DNA from: Alitta virens
Lineage: Eukaryota; Annelida; Polychaeta; Phyllodocida; Nereididae
Direction of reading: 5' to 3'
DNA length: 64,000 nt
Assembly: GCA_932294295.1 (NCBI GenBank)
Contig: OW028574.1
Coordinates: 28,714,145 to 28,778,144, forward strand
Numbering within the stretch: position 1 is the stretch's first letter; every line of letters begins with the position of its first letter. The translations under genes and the position numbers were made by a program. The notes beneath the pieces were generated by a model that was not told the origin of the DNA, did no database searches, and worked only from the letters and a program-made list of their open reading frames with translations. Positions 1 to 13,702 of the stretch are shown piece by piece.

Positions 1-516
1 CCTATTTTTGAATGAAGGTCACAGGGGTCAAACCTGTTGCAAACCTTGTAGAAATGGCAACTTCAATTCCAAACCTTTAAGAAACAATATCTTCAGATGT
101 GTCTTGATGCTGGGATCATGTAGCATATTCAGTTTATACCTTGCTGATCTTGCGAGCTCAAGTGCGAGTAATTTGTATGGTGCCATCACACGAATCCTTA
201 AATGGGTAAACTGTTAATAAACTGTGTGTGGCTGACCATGGGTTTAACGTGCTTTGCACAATGTTTCTTCAATGGCACTGAAGCTTAAAACAATACGATG
301 TTCAATACAACAATCTAACATTGCCAATGTAGATATATTTGCATTGATTACAATGTCATCTAGGGATTTTAGCATTGTGGGTCCTCAACTATTTTAAATT
401 ATTAAAAATTATTACTAGCCTGAGCCATTTAGTCACCCAGGTGTGTATCATACAGAGCCCTAGCTCAGATCAAAGTTCTAAGAATGTTTGCTAAAATTCA
501 CCTTTTAATTTTACAG

Positions 517-3500
517 AGCGGCCGGAAGTAGATGAACAGGCTGAGAAAGGTTGGTCGTGTGAATTATGAAATTTGTAATACCAGCTTAGAGAGGGAGTTG
601 TTGGTCAAAAACTACAGGTGGCAATACAAATCTGCAATTTAACAATCTTCACAAAACCGGGATAAAGTTGATTAAATTAGACTGCAGTATACATGTATCA
701 TAATCCATAATGAGTATTGATAAAAATAGGATACCTTGAAGATTTAGATTCTGATACGAAGAATGCATGACATAATATTGTCAGTGTATATATAATTATG
801 CATTGTACTATATAAGTTACTTTACTTCTTTTTTTTTTTGAAAGACTACCAGTTCGACAAATTATATAAAAAGATGGCATCGAAGAAAAAGAAAGTGAGC
901 AGTGTGCAGGTACATTTTATTTATACTATTAAACAATGTGGTGTCACAAATTGTATTAGAATCTTTCACTTTAACAGTATCTGGGCTAACGGGGCGAATC
1001 GTGGTGCATCTGTACACTGTTTGGGGATGCACCTAGCTTTAGATGGCATCATTTCGCTGACCCATCTTTGGCATGACTCACATTTAATTTTTATTCAGAA
1101 GGTTTGCGGAGCAAATTCAGGATATTGTCAAATACGAGCTGTTCGAGCAAAGATTTTTTCAAATGAATAAACTCAGCAGATACTGAGCCAAGCAGTGTCA
1201 CATAGAGCTCAGCATACTTTAAATTGCATTGTGCAACAATAATCAGCTCGTTTTTTAGGAAGGATAAGAATAGTTTTCTAAAAAATGCACTTGAGGGTCC
1301 CGGGCAGAGACAGGGCCGTTTCTGAGGAGTAGTGAGTGTAGGAAGTCCATTAAGCTTTTGGGCAACTCCAGACTAACGTAGTACCAGTTGCCACCACCAG
1401 GGGCGCAATGTACGTATACCTCGAAGGCCACTCTGATCGTCGCGTAAATGGTTCTTCTCCCAGTATGCAACCTGCAGCTAAATGGCGGGAAATGTCGTGA
1501 TTTGGATAATCAGTGATCCAAGACTCGCCACAACATAGGTAGCACTGGAACCGCAGTCTCCTACACTGTAGTGAGACTGGTCGCTAGCATTTCTTTCATG
1601 GCTTGAGATTGGCAGAGGATAAGCAGGGCTATGATTGGTCATTGCGTCGTGCTCTCTTGTAGGTTGACTTGGACACGCCCCCAAACAATTAGCCAATCAA
1701 ACACCAGACAACAATCAGCCAATCAGAAAACAGTCAAGATCCTGACTGAAAGTCACGTGTTAATGGCGGCCAAGACCGACTCCTATGCACTCGTGCGGAG
1801 GAAGGGACCAACTTACAACATAGGCTATGGTTGTCCACAACTAATGTACAATATCATCACCTTCTGCATTCAGCACCATAAGGCGCTAGTTAGAATATCT
1901 AGGAATTACTTCATAAATGTACAAAAGTTCAGCTGTTACCTTAGCATTCTAAAACCATTAGCTTTCTATAGTTTTAATGTCATTAAGGTCATAAGTAAGC
2001 ACCTTTCCAATTGAATCTTACTTCATACTGTTGGCAACATCTACCTTAAGCATCAGCAACAAATTTTTTTGGCTGGTCATTAGTTCTATAAATAGGTTTA
2101 GCTTTTCTAAATTCATGATGTCTGGTATTGCATTAGAATTATTTTGATACATTATTACTCTCTCATCTACACATTTAGGACATTGTAACTTTAAATATTA
2201 TTCTTTTTCAATCTGATTATCGTTGCAGTGTATACTGCTTCTATCATTTACTGGGGTACCTGCCATTTTTTATTGCTGAATTACTAGAACTGATAAATCT
2301 TGTTAAAGCCAGCATATGGTTGATATTCTTAGATTTTGAACTGTTTGCATGTTCTAAGTTTTGGATTTAAGTCGAATTTATTTATTTCACGTAAGCTGGG
2401 TATGCTTGAATATGTTCATGCATTAAATGCTTTACTAGGGTATTTCTTAAATATATACTCTCTCCAGGATTTCAACAACTTATGAGATGTATTTTTCAGA
2501 TTAAAGTTGGCGTTCTAAAAATTGGTAGAAGTGGTCTAGTGCCTAAAGTAGGACAGCTTGGAGTTGAAGTCCCTGTTAGTGCAGGAAGTGAAGAAATTTT
2601 AACAGCAGCACTGGCGAGACACACTTTGTACTCAGATATTGATTCAACTGATGATTATCGTCTCTTATATCCTAACCATCAAGAGGTTAAGGTCTTGCCA
2701 GGGACAAACTCCACTTTCATTCTTAACAAGTATAAAGAAGACCTGGGGAAGTCTTACACCAAGATAGTATTCTACCTTTGTCCTGAAAAGGACTATTTAG
2801 GTACGTATTGCAAAAGATATATATATATATATGGAATTTATACTGCATCATGGCAAAACGAAATTAAGGAGATATCACATTAAAACATAACTGTACATTC
2901 AAAAGTATTATGGAGCTGATTCTTTCATGTATAGAATACATAATAGAAGTGAAAGATCTCTACTTAGTCAGTTTCGTTTTGGTGTACTTCCCTGAAAAAT
3001 AAAGATACACCCAAGTCCCACCAGAGTATAGATTATGTTTCTTTTGTGAAGGTGACAAAATGGAAAATGAGCAGCACTTTTCCTTTGAACGTTCGCTTAA
3101 TAATGAACTTTCCTTTCCTAAATAATGAAGAAAAACTGGAAATATGTATGAACAGTGTTAAAATTAGTCCACAGCAAATTATATCAACTAAGCGTCCGTC
3201 TTTACTTTACAATTCGTTGTATTTCTCACTAATCTTATTTATCTTGTTTGATTCTTATTCCGTGACTCATAAGCCTGCAATCAGCTGGATGTATTAACAT
3301 GATTCACGTTAATAAAAAAACTAAAACTGAAACTATATGGCCCAACTTTCTAATGTATAATCGTATCTAAATTACAATGGGGAAAAAATTACTGTTACAG
3401 ACTATTCACATTCAGACGAGGATGAGGTGGATTCAGATGACTTGCCAACTATACACGCCTCCAACAAAAGGCAAAAGAAGCAGAATACAAGGGAAGCGGA

Positions 3501-6500
3501 GACCAATCAAGCAGAGTTAGTATTATTATGAAATATACACTGAACCTCCTAAAAATCAAATTATAATGGACCATCTAACTTTATTCAAGTTAGATGAAAT
3601 GTCCCTTTGCATACAGACATCCTTTCACAATGAGTTTATGCCTACAGTTGTCAAAATTGCTAGTTATTCACCAGTAAATAGTTTATTTATTATTTGTGAC
3701 TTATTATTATTATTTACTTATCAGTCTGACTAATTTTGTGTATCTTAGGGGTGGACTTGAAAATGTTCAGACCCTGCCCTACCCGCATTATGTTTTTTAA
3801 AGATATTAAGAAAATGCTGGTCAACCACCACCCCTCCCCTGATATCAGTATTCCCCAGACCCCTCCCCCCCCCCCCTCTTTTTTTTTTAAATGGAACCGC
3901 CCATAGTGATTTCCATCATCGTTAGTGAACCTCCCAACTAAAACAGAATAATCTCTGCAACTATTTTCAAGAACATTTGTGTATAATGAATACTTATAAT
4001 ATGACTTCTTTATTGCAGTGTTATAATGAAGATTGAAAGTGATGAAGATGATTCTTTGCCAGTTCTAGGTATATGTTCAGGTGCATGGACCATGACTTAT
4101 CATGCTTATTGTTTTAAGAATTTACAAAGTTTATTTGAAAAGTAGGACACAGAAACTGTGGTGTAACTGAGGGGGTATTTAACCATTTGTATCCATGAAA
4201 CGTGGCGTTAATATTTTTTAATCATTTTACCATTTAGCAATTGACAGCTCTGTAAGTATCTCCACAAAACAATTCCAAAGACTTGTCAAGGAGTTCTGCA
4301 GTTATTGTTGAATTTATAATTCCATTGGCCATTATTTCATGTTTGTTGTTGTTACCGAGTTAATATTTACAACTTTCCACTAACTTGCAGTTATGTGACA
4401 TATCTTATTAAGATATTTCATAATTATATTCATCGATATATTATTATAAGTAGTTGCTTGTTCAGTGGTCATGCATTAGACTGCCAACCTCTGCTGCAGG
4501 TTTGAATACCACTCAGGCTCCACTTCATCTCATTGCCTAGTAGATGGCCTTTCCTGTCAGCACTAGTATACAAAAACCTGGACCTCTACATTCAACAAAT
4601 CAGCATTCAATTACATTGTAACAACTTCTGTAAATAAAATACATGTAATCTTTCAGACTGTTGCTACCAGTGCAGTAGACCGATCTGAATGTACGTCACT
4701 TACTCAGCTGAGACCAAAACCACAGGAGGTTTGTTCACATAAAATTCTTTAATTAATGCTTTATTGTATTCTATTGTTTCAAATACAATATCAGGTACTT
4801 TATATGTTGTATCAGCCAGCATAATGTTACCTACATTAACCAGAAGATGATTAACAATTAAATAATTTGAGTTAAATAAAGGTAATGTGAAATTCTTTTC
4901 AACTATAATAAAATACATGTAATCTTTCAGACTGTTGCTACCAGTGTAGTAGACCGATCTGAATGTACGTCACTTACTCAGCTGAGACCAAAACCACAGG
5001 AGGTTTGTTCACATAAAATTCTTTAACCCTCAGTGAACAGCACTTTTTCAAGCTACTCAGATGTTCTGTTCAGCTTAAATGTGTAATTCAGTGAAATGGT
5101 AATGACAATTAATAATGATTCCTTTATAATTACACCTGTCATTGTTTGACACTAGTAGAATTCCAATAAAATGTCCATCTTTTTCCATACAATGTATCCA
5201 ACCGGTTTTTTAATACATCTTTTCGTAAACAATTTTTTTGCTGCTGGTGGATAATGTGGCCTTTCGCTAAGGGTTTGCTGCTGTTGAATCTATGTTTTAA
5301 ATTAATGCTTTCGTCACGTTCAACTTTTTGTAATGTGTAACCTAGTACACTAAATTTGTTATCCCAACCAGTCAATTATCTGTAACTACAGTTTGCATAA
5401 TGTTGCCTACATTCACCAGGATATTTTTAACTTTTACAGCTTTGCAATGACAGCAATGAGAACTTTGAGAAGTATGTCTGGTTCGGAAGCCCTGAGGTAT
5501 TGGCTATATTATATATCACACCAAATACTTAGTTAACTTCTTGAACATAATTTCAATCTTTTGTTTCATGAAAGTCATTGAACTTGACTTCAATTAAAGG
5601 TTTTTGTTTATGTACTTTTTATGCAGGTTTCTTTAAGGTTTCCCAAAGAGGGTGTGCCAGTGATTGATCATGACTATTGTGCATTACCATATGGTAAATG
5701 AATTAATATTGCACATCAACATTTGATAATAACTTTTTTCCTAAAACTTAACTCTCTGAATGATAATTCTGCAAATGTAATTTTTGCAGGAAAGGCATCT
5801 ATCTGCATCTTCAGATAATGATATTTGCCCAGTGTGCAAGGAAATGGTGCCCCATTCTGAATCATTCAATGAGCATGTCAACAATTGCTTAGACTCGTCA
5901 GTGTAAGTAAATTGCAGCATCTACTTCACAATTTGCATACTGTTCATGGTATCTAAACGTAAAGAACCTATTTCATTTGAATATGGCAATGTTTCCTCTC
6001 TCCTGCCACAGTTGTTTGTGCTGTGGCTGAATATAAAGGGCAAGAATAAATGTTCACTTGCAACACTTGCAATTTAAGTAATTTGTTCAGCCTGATTGTG
6101 ATATGTCCAATACACATGTAATAAAATGTAATTTTTCATTATTGTTGTAGCCCTGATGACAAGCCCAAGTCTTTGGAAGAACATCTAGAACGAGTAAAGC
6201 AAAAACTGGTTAAAGCTGGAACATGGGACATTCATGTGTTACGAGAAAACTTGATTGAGACAGCATTAGAGGAGCTTGGAGATCAACATTTTAATCAATT
6301 TGCCAAAATTCATTTCATAGGAGAGGCAGGTGCAGATGACGGGGGGCTTACGAGGGACTTCTTTACCAATTTTTTCAATTTGGTGCCTTTGTTTGAGGGG
6401 AATGCCTTTGCATATGATGTAAAAGCTCTACAAAGTCAACAATTCATCCATCTGGGGCAAGTGGTTGCGTATGCACTTGTTCTAGGCCATCCGGGTATGT

Positions 6501-9232
6501 GTAGCTTTATTTAGATTGATGTAAATGTGACCAAAAGTTGCACTTAGCCATTATAAAAGCAGCAAACATGAAATGATGAACATGAAACTTGTGAACACTT
6601 AACAATTAATTGATTAATTTTTTTTTATTAAGTATTATATAAATATTAAATTGCTAAATATGCACACAATGATAGTCTTGCTCTAAATGGCAATTGATTT
6701 TCATAGGGCCACAGAGATTGCACCAATCTATCGTTTCGATGCTGCTGACAGGCGCCTCCACACTTCCTAAAATAATCCCGCTGATGTTGAGCATGAGGGA
6801 GCACAAACTTTCATCTCTTCTGTAAGTCATTTAATTTATATATATGTTAATTTTTTTTTATGGTATCTTTCACATTGCCATGGTACCTTCTTATTTTCAA
6901 TATCCATATCTTTTTTGCATTTTCCTAAGGTTCTCCATGATAATTATTTAGTATAAATAATTTGTGTTATATCGACATTCAACATAATAGTCTTTGAATC
7001 ATTGCAGGTTCAAAAAGAGAATGCAGACTTGAAAGCATTATTCAACAACCATATCGATCTATTGTCAGACTGTGGGGTGACTGAGAAACTTAATGCTGAC
7101 AATGTACAGGAGATGTGCTGTATTGTGGCAACACATTATGTATTAACAATAAACATGGCCGCCATTCGCCAGTTCACTGAAGGTATGGCAGTAACAAATC
7201 TCGTCATCCTTGGTGTTGATATACACAAATCACAAACATAATTGCAACAGACTCAGACTTTGCATTTATTTGGCATTCATTGTAAATAAACAAAACAAGT
7301 ATAGACATTTAACAAAAAAATAAATTATAATACTAATAAAAAATGATAATAAAAAAATTTTAATGCCGGGAGATGCAACAGCAATCAAACTTATGGCTTA
7401 CATGCTCCGTGGCATTTTATTTTGCTGTGGTTACCTGGATTTCCTTCCCACCAAGCATATGGGTTTTGAATTGCCGCAATTACATATTATAGTTATATAT
7501 GTAGCAGTGTTGGCCCCAGGACCAACGAGTAACTCTTTGATATAATGGTTAACTGGCTCGCCTCTTGTGCATGGGACCCAGGTTGGGGCACCTCCACAAG
7601 ACTACATATATATAGTACTGAGAAACATGAACATGAAGCAAAGATTTAATTGAACAATTGCATACTGGTCATTGGACATCTTCTAGATCAGATCTCTAAC
7701 TTTGTACTTTCAGGCCTCAAACTCCATGGCGTCCTGACCTACTTAAAATCGGATGACAAAGCTGCAAGATTGGCATTGCAAACTGGTCAGAAGGTAACGG
7801 CAGAAGAGGTCATTCAATTTTTCAAGCCAGAGTTTAGTCCAGATGAAGAATTGAAAAGAAAAGAAACAAAAGTTGTGTACCAGTTTCAACGTTTTTTGAA
7901 GAGAGCTAGAGGTGAGTTATATGTAGCTTTTACAGTGGTCGAAATGTTGTGACTTTCTTTGGATGATTTAGCATCAGGAGCCACTTGAGGCTGGTCTGGA
8001 GCCAATCTTACTGTTTCCAATCATGAAATGTACAGAGACAGCCAATATTAACCTCTTCTTTGGTGCCTTAAGTGGCTCCAGACTGAACTAGGCCCCGGCA
8101 CTTTTTAAGTATTTAACTGGCTCCGGAGCGCCAGGATATTTCGACCACGGAGCTTTTACCATCATGTATCCAGGAATTGACTAGCAAAAAATTCTTTGAC
8201 TTTCTTCGTGACAAATATATTGAATATAAAGAGATATGATAGTGCAATAATGCCATTTCATCAAAATAGGCCAAATTACTCACTGTAAATGATGGTAAAC
8301 TAAGAAAGTTCTGCCAGTTTTTCTTCATGCAAAATTGATGCATGACAGGGCAGGCACTAATTGACGATGCACACGCATGTCTCAGAACTCTCTGGGATAG
8401 CAAAGAATTGTGAGCAAAGTAATATCAGACAGATTTGACATGTAACGTGTCGAGGTTTACTCACGTTGAAAGTTGTAGAAGTGTCAAAAATGAGGAGAAA
8501 TATACATAAGAAAATGAATGTTTGCAGGACTTTCTGCAAATACTGTAAACGTTGCATAAGTGTCAAAGTAAAGTCTGTGCACTACTCAAACCAAATGGGT
8601 AGAACATCAGCTTATTCATACTCTATTTAAAATTCTGTGCAAGTCGAATCTTTGGCCTACTTGAATGAAATCAGGTGCTCCATTTGAATTTGAACTATGC
8701 AAGTTTACTGTATTTCACTTTTCCATGACCACGAAGAACATTCCCTAACTTTTTCATGACCTGGAAGAAATTTCACTTTTCCCTGACCACAGAATGTCTT
8801 TGACTTTGTGCATGGGCATGCCCAGACACCAAGCTGCTCTCTTGTGGTCTGTGAGGTCTGGGCACACAACAAAACATTCATCATGATCACCTTTTTTTTC
8901 AGCAAGACCAAGTGTTTTCCTTTATATATCCATTTGGAGGCTATATAATTTGTTTAAATTACTTTCTTTCAGCAGATGGTATCGAGACAACAGGGAACAA
9001 AAGACTGACATTACAGGATGTCTTGACGACCTTGGTGGGTTGCCAAGCCTTACCGCCAGGAATACAATCTGGCATCATAAACTTTCAGCATACAGCAGGA
9101 TTCACCACTTGCAGCACTTGCATTCCTGCCATAACCTTCAGAAGCTTGGATGACTTAGCACAACGAGAAGGTATGGAAGCTCATATGATGGCATTAAGCG
9201 TCGGCACAAATGGCGAGTTCGGTTTGGTTTAG
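517..9232 (+). CDS. HECT-domain E3 ubiquitin ligase, multi-exon (G2/M-phase-specific-ligase-like family)
   Basis: Exons read by GT-AG and phase: 517-549, 845-909, 2500-2800, 3401-3515, 4019-4068, 14-nt microexon 4238-4251, 4657-4728 and its duplicate 4931-5002, 5440-5496, 5627-5693, 5815-5902, 6151-6494, 6707-6821, 7008-7182, 7714-7911, 8973-9232 (stop TAG). A possible start is ATG 874 (MASKKKKVSSVQ); the two earliest exons fit in phase, so the 5' end may lie further left. The product has a conserved N-terminal region (IKVGVLKIGRSG...), an acidic linker, a C2HC finger (CPVCKEMV...HVNNC) and a C-terminal HECT domain (GEAGADDGGLTRDFF; catalytic cysteine in TTCSTCIPAITF). Such ligases take ubiquitin as a thioester on that cysteine and pass it to substrates. 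The 6821/7008 junction is out of phase by one base under canonical splicing, so an alternative splice or a lesion is possible. The family assignment is firm; the substrate is unknown. Confidence 0.82.
1545..1815 (-). repeat. Dispersed repeat copy split by a CCAAT-rich segment
   Basis: The ends, cactggaaccgcagtctcc (1545-1563) and gcggaggaagggaccaactt (about 1796-1815), are the reverse complement of a block at 15268-15332 and of a shorter one at 27254-27302. Here about 210 bp intervene between them. That segment holds three CCAAT-type motifs (gattggtca near 1634, agccaatca near 1691 and 1718), a CACGTG E-box near 1755 and an ATGGCGGCC context near 1764. It sits inside the first long intron of the HECT gene. 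Promoter-like content is seen; activity is inferred and uncertain. Confidence 0.5.
4634..5026 (+). repeat. Tandem duplication of a whole exon with its splice sites
   Basis: A 119-bp block at 4634-4752 recurs at 4908-5026. Each copy holds a polypyrimidine tract and AG, a 72-nt phase-0 exon (4657-4728 and 4931-5002) and a GT donor. I see one difference within the exon, GCA to GTA (Ala to Val). Both exons keep the HECT gene frame alone or together, so mutually exclusive or additive splicing is possible. About 155 bp of unrelated AT-rich sequence separates the blocks. Confidence 0.9.
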
Positions 9233-9284
9233 TTAAATAAGAACAGACTGATAGTTTGTGTTAATTGATTTATGATTTTCATGC

Positions 9285-10885
9285 ATTAGTAAAAGATGCC
9301 TCAAAGTTGTTTATTTGAGGTTTTGTGTTTTATGATGCCAGATTGTCCTAATTTATCAAGTACGCAAAATGTTAGACCTCAATTACTTATTACCAAAGAA
9401 ACTTCTGTACCGAAGTAACTTATGTCATGTAATCAAGTTGTAATTGTAACAAAACATGCATTATTAGTAATCTTTTAGTGTTGTCCTAATTTTCCTAGTA
9501 CAACCAAAATTTTACAGACCTCAGTTTTTGTTACCAAAGAAACTTATATGTTGTGTAAAAAACTGCAAACATGTAAATTAAGTTGTAATGGTAAAACAAC
9601 ATGCATTTATTTGTAACTCTTTATAAATGGTTTGCTTGACAATAAATGAATCTATAAAATGGCATGAGTTCCAATTTCAAGATTAGTTGTTTACATAATA
9701 GATTTAATGAAATTATACATTGTTAAACCATCAAATGCATTTTTGGGAAATTCTGCATCAAAATGTACTAGGATGTAATTGAACAAAATATGAAGAGACT
9801 TATTCTGTACCATGGTGGATTTGTCACAATATCTTCTTAAATACTCGATGTCTGCTGTATCCACAGCCTGAAGCAGTTGTTCACTCCCTGTTTAGGAGAA
9901 TGTGCATGATTTAATATAATATGGAATACCAGTATTTCAACTGTCAGAGGAAAACCAGCATCCCTTTGTGAACTGCTTTACGTTGAATGATAAATTTAGA
10001 AACTAGATAAAGTGAAAAACAATTTGAAAATATTGTCAATTTGGTCTCTATACCAAGTTGTGGATTCATGACGGGACTCACCATATCTCTCGGGAAAAGT
10101 AAATAATATATTTGGTATCCCTGTGGGCACATGCAGTTGGACCTGTCTTCTTACTCTATGGTTATTCCAGTCCTCTTTGTACTGATCCAGCTCCTTCTGG
10201 ATGACCGACATGAAGCAAAATTGCATAAGAGATCTGTAATAGAAAAGCCAGTTAGTAATATGCACTCTGAACATGATACCTTTACTGCATGAAAAAGCTT
10301 GCAAAAGACATTCAGTTAACTTAAACTTACTTATCATAATCATAACTCCTGTCATATTCAAAAGTAGCAAGAAACTGGCGCCACCATTCCGTCCACCCTC
10401 TAAGTAGAGTAGACCAAAATTGTTCGATTCTCTGAAAGTGAATAATGTAATTTGTAAAATGTTTCCATGATGTTACAAAGGTCCATTGCCCTAAAACATA
10501 GTATGCCACTAGATCTTCGATCCTTAACATAATGTAATCCCAAAAAAGTAACTGACGACGAAACAACAAAAATATATTAAAAAAATATAGGCCTACTTGG
10601 TTTCTTATCGACTGGCCAAATGAAACAGATGATTCAACAGCCTCCTCGTGTCTATGGAAAAACATCTGCATAGCAGCCAACAATGTATTTTCCGTCCCTA
10701 GATCTGCTCTTATTTTCATGGGACAACCTGGAATTATTGTAGTCCTCATTGAACATATGCATATCACTGCTTGCCTGAAATTTTCTCAAGTATAACCACA
10801 TGATAACCATGTTTTATGGCACAAAAAGTGATGCACACCATTTACAGCCAAGTTCACTGACAGAGAACTAGTACTATAATGTATG
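9285..10885. repeat. Left arm of inverted segmental duplication
   Basis: This stretch begins just past the HECT stop, covers the 3' flank and the last four exons of the integrase-core gene, and recurs in inverted orientation at about 25180-26850. Boundaries are approximate: matching runs from atgcctcaaagttgttt at 9296 to agttctctgtcagtg (reverse complement) near 10870. The copies differ by scattered substitutions and indels, including a 194-bp intron-like insertion present only in the right arm. Confidence 0.85.
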
Positions 10886-13143
10886 AGGTGTTTGTTTATG
10901 AATTGTTATTCAATTAATGACGTTCTTGTAATTACCCTCCATTTCTTGTATGCTGTCTAGAAAATATGTAGCAATAACTCTGGGGTTGTTATTGGTTGTA
11001 CCAGCCCTCAACCACAACAGCTTCCTAGAGTAACTGAAAACCAATATTGTTACGTATTAAGGGAATAATATCATTGATGGATCAATAAACAATAAATACC
11101 ATATTTACTCGACTCAAGTAGAAGCCCTCCCTTTTATTTGTTAGAGGGCATCTTAGGAGGGCTTTTATTTTAGGTAGGCCTCTATTGGAGGTGGCCTCTG
11201 TTGTTTTAAGGAAGAACTTGCTCACCTCCAAAACTTACCGGAACAAAGTGGCACTGGTGTTGTGGAATGGCTTACCTGCCCACTTATGGAAGATCACATC
11301 AGTGTCAGTTTTCAATTGATAATTGATTTCATTTAAATTAAATTTCATCGATTTTTAGACTTATTTAATCTTTACACTGTCAAGCATTTGAATGTTTTAT
11401 TTGCAGTAAATGTACTATAACACATAATAATAATAATTTTAGGGGGCGTTTATTCGAGTAAGTACGGTACTGAAATTCAGAAACAAGCCAAGTACAAGAT
11501 ACAGTTAGTTTCCTTAAAATCAATCCGTCAATTGAACCTAGACAAAGCTGGACATGTAACCACCCTGTAGTAAAATGGTTCAGGTGCACTGTGAAGTCGG
11601 TCTGTACTGAATAAAAACACTTAATATTACTTTTAATGCTCTGAAATAACAATGATTTTCTCCGTAGTCTTACCCGTCTATGCATCCTGATATGCAGATA
11701 CCATATGGCTTTAACTTGTCATACCTGAAAACATAATTTTTGTTTAAATTACACTGCTTTAGATTTTATTTAAGAATGTTTCTAGTTGATTATGCGGTCC
11801 TGCAAAGGCCTTTCTTTTATAATTAAATTTCATAATGTAGTATTTTTACACTGTCTTGCCAAAGTAAATATGTCAGCTTTATTTTTGCCCAGGACATAAT
11901 GCTACCCATATCAATTCATAACATTATTTCTTATCTTCGGAGTTTTTAGACTCCTTCTCTATGATTGTGAGGCTTTAAAAATAATTGTGGGTACTTATAT
12001 CAAGTTATCTGAAGGCAAGCACTGGTATTGGCTAACTAGTTTGATAAGTTTTAGGGAATAATGCCCCCAAAAGAAACACAATATTAATTTAGATTTTGTC
12101 ATTCCTTCAGATAACTGGAAAGTTCCAAATTTGCCACTATCTTCATGATGCAATATATAGATAGAAACATGCTGTAGCACCACTGACTATGACATCACAC
12201 CGCTGCATGACAAGTTCAAGTAAATTATATTACATACTGTGTAACATAAAAATCCCAATGTATATCAATAGTGTGTGTGTTCTTACCCATCTATGTGCCA
12301 CACTTCGTTGGGGCCCTGAAAAACAAAAAGCCTTATAAGTTATAACACCAATCATGTCCAATCACTACCTGTTAAAAACATTGCTTGTAATATCATAAAA
12401 TATGAATATATTGCGTACAACTCTGTATTTGCATACTTTCAAGAATTACCATGATCCATATCATTATATCAATAGAAATTTAAATACCAAACTGTGATAG
12501 AGTCCTCGCTTGAAACGCCTTCTTTGTCTTCGCTGAACACCTTCGAAATCTTCTTCACGCAAAAGTTGCCTCACTCTTTCTCTGTTACCAAAAATAAAAA
12601 AATTAATTTAGGGTAGTTTAAGTGTTTGAAATAGCTTTTTACAATTCGGTGGCAATTTTCATTAATATATTACCTGGAAACTAGGAAGCCCTTAGCCTTT
12701 AGACTTCTCCAAAGTGTTCTGTAACCGCTGATACGACTCCACGTTAGCAGCTCTTCCTAAAGTGAAAGGACATTACTTTGAAATTGTGTATGCATTGCAA
12801 AGATAAATCCTTTTCATAAAAATAACAGAAATTTTGTTCTTAACTTACTCGGATAGCTTGACGGATGACAGCATCACTATGCCTATGACTTCTGTCCCGG
12901 CCCATTCTTTTAATCCTATACTTAATTTGGCGTATTCTAAAAATGAAAGCTTTGGCAATTAATTTATTCAACATACATAAGAAGCTAGAAGAATATATTT
13001 AGTCTAGGAATTAGATAAAAAAAAAAAAGTTGAAACACTCACGACAGATATGTTCCATTGACAGCCAAAAATCCCTGGATTTCAGCATGCGTATAATTCC
13101 GCATGTGCAATCTGCATATCTCTTCCTCCATTTCCTCGTTCAT
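9691..13143 (-). CDS. Integrase-core (DDE) protein, IS3EU-like transposase or domesticated relative, 374 aa, 11 exons
   Basis: Exons in transcription order (plus-strand coordinates): 13143-13043, 12936-12849, 12756-12674, 12581-12488, 12315-12287, 11724-11674, 11033-10936, 10727-10597, 10431-10331, 10233-10082, 9887-9691. They total 1125 nt, with every junction GT-AG and in phase. The N-terminal part looks helix-turn-helix like (HAEIQGFL, then REELLTWSRISGYR). The core has the expected acidic triad: D in NEVWHIDG, D in KIRADLGTEN, E in QRIEQFWSTL. The sequence matches the widespread animal rva_4 / IS3EU-like integrase-core family, related to bacterial IS3 transposases. It is intact, unlike most mobile sequence here. 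It faces the HECT gene tail to tail, with 458 bp between stop codons. I see no convincing terminal repeats, so active element versus host gene cannot be settled. Confidence 0.85.
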
Positions 13144-13499
13144 ATTATATAGGCCTATGTCTGAAATCAACCGTAAGTGAAAAGCGACACACTTTAAATA
13201 ATATATTTGACACAGCATTTACATATGAGTACATAATAATTTATATAATCATAGTATGCACACATATTACAATATAGAGTGATAATAATCTGTGGCAATG
13301 TGGGCCCAACTTGTCGGGTTTTCAGGGTAGAGAACTACACCATATACATGTACTCCAATTGTACAATTAATGTGTGTTGTTGTCAAACACTTGCCTTAAG
13401 CTAGTCAACGGCCTACATGTCATCAGAGGGATATATTCCATTTCTGTGGATATCCTCTTTTTGGGTAGGATTTCCGGCCTCATAATTGGAGGTCGACAC

Positions 13500-13690
13500 C
13501 CTCAACTCCCGTGCGCAATTCTTGCGTGCCGTTCCGCAATTCTTGCGTGCCGTTCCGCCATTCTTCCGCGCAGCCCCGCAGTTCTCCCGCGCCGTTCCGC
13601 AAGTCTTCCGCGCCGTTCCGAACGTCTCCCGCGCCGTTCTGCAAGTCTCCTGCACCGTTCCGCAAGTCTCCTGCGCAGCTCCGCAGCCTC
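13500..13690. repeat. GC-rich minisatellite
   Basis: Degenerate tandem units of about 18-19 bp built on gttccgcaagtcttccgcgcc. All six frames are open by virtue of the repeat, which produces several spurious Arg-rich ORFs. A shorter array of the same unit lies at 26896-26985. Confidence 0.9.
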
Positions 13691-13702
13691 GCTCCGCTTT
13701 GT

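Noticed and set aside
838..1170. 110-aa ORF covering the HECT gene start
   Set aside because: Only 845-909 is exonic; the rest reads through the intron after the donor at 910.
1631..2014. 127-aa ORF beginning in the CCAAT-rich segment
   Set aside because: It has no recognisable domain, spans repeat and intron sequence, and lacks splice support. Only the promoter-like motifs were kept as an observation.
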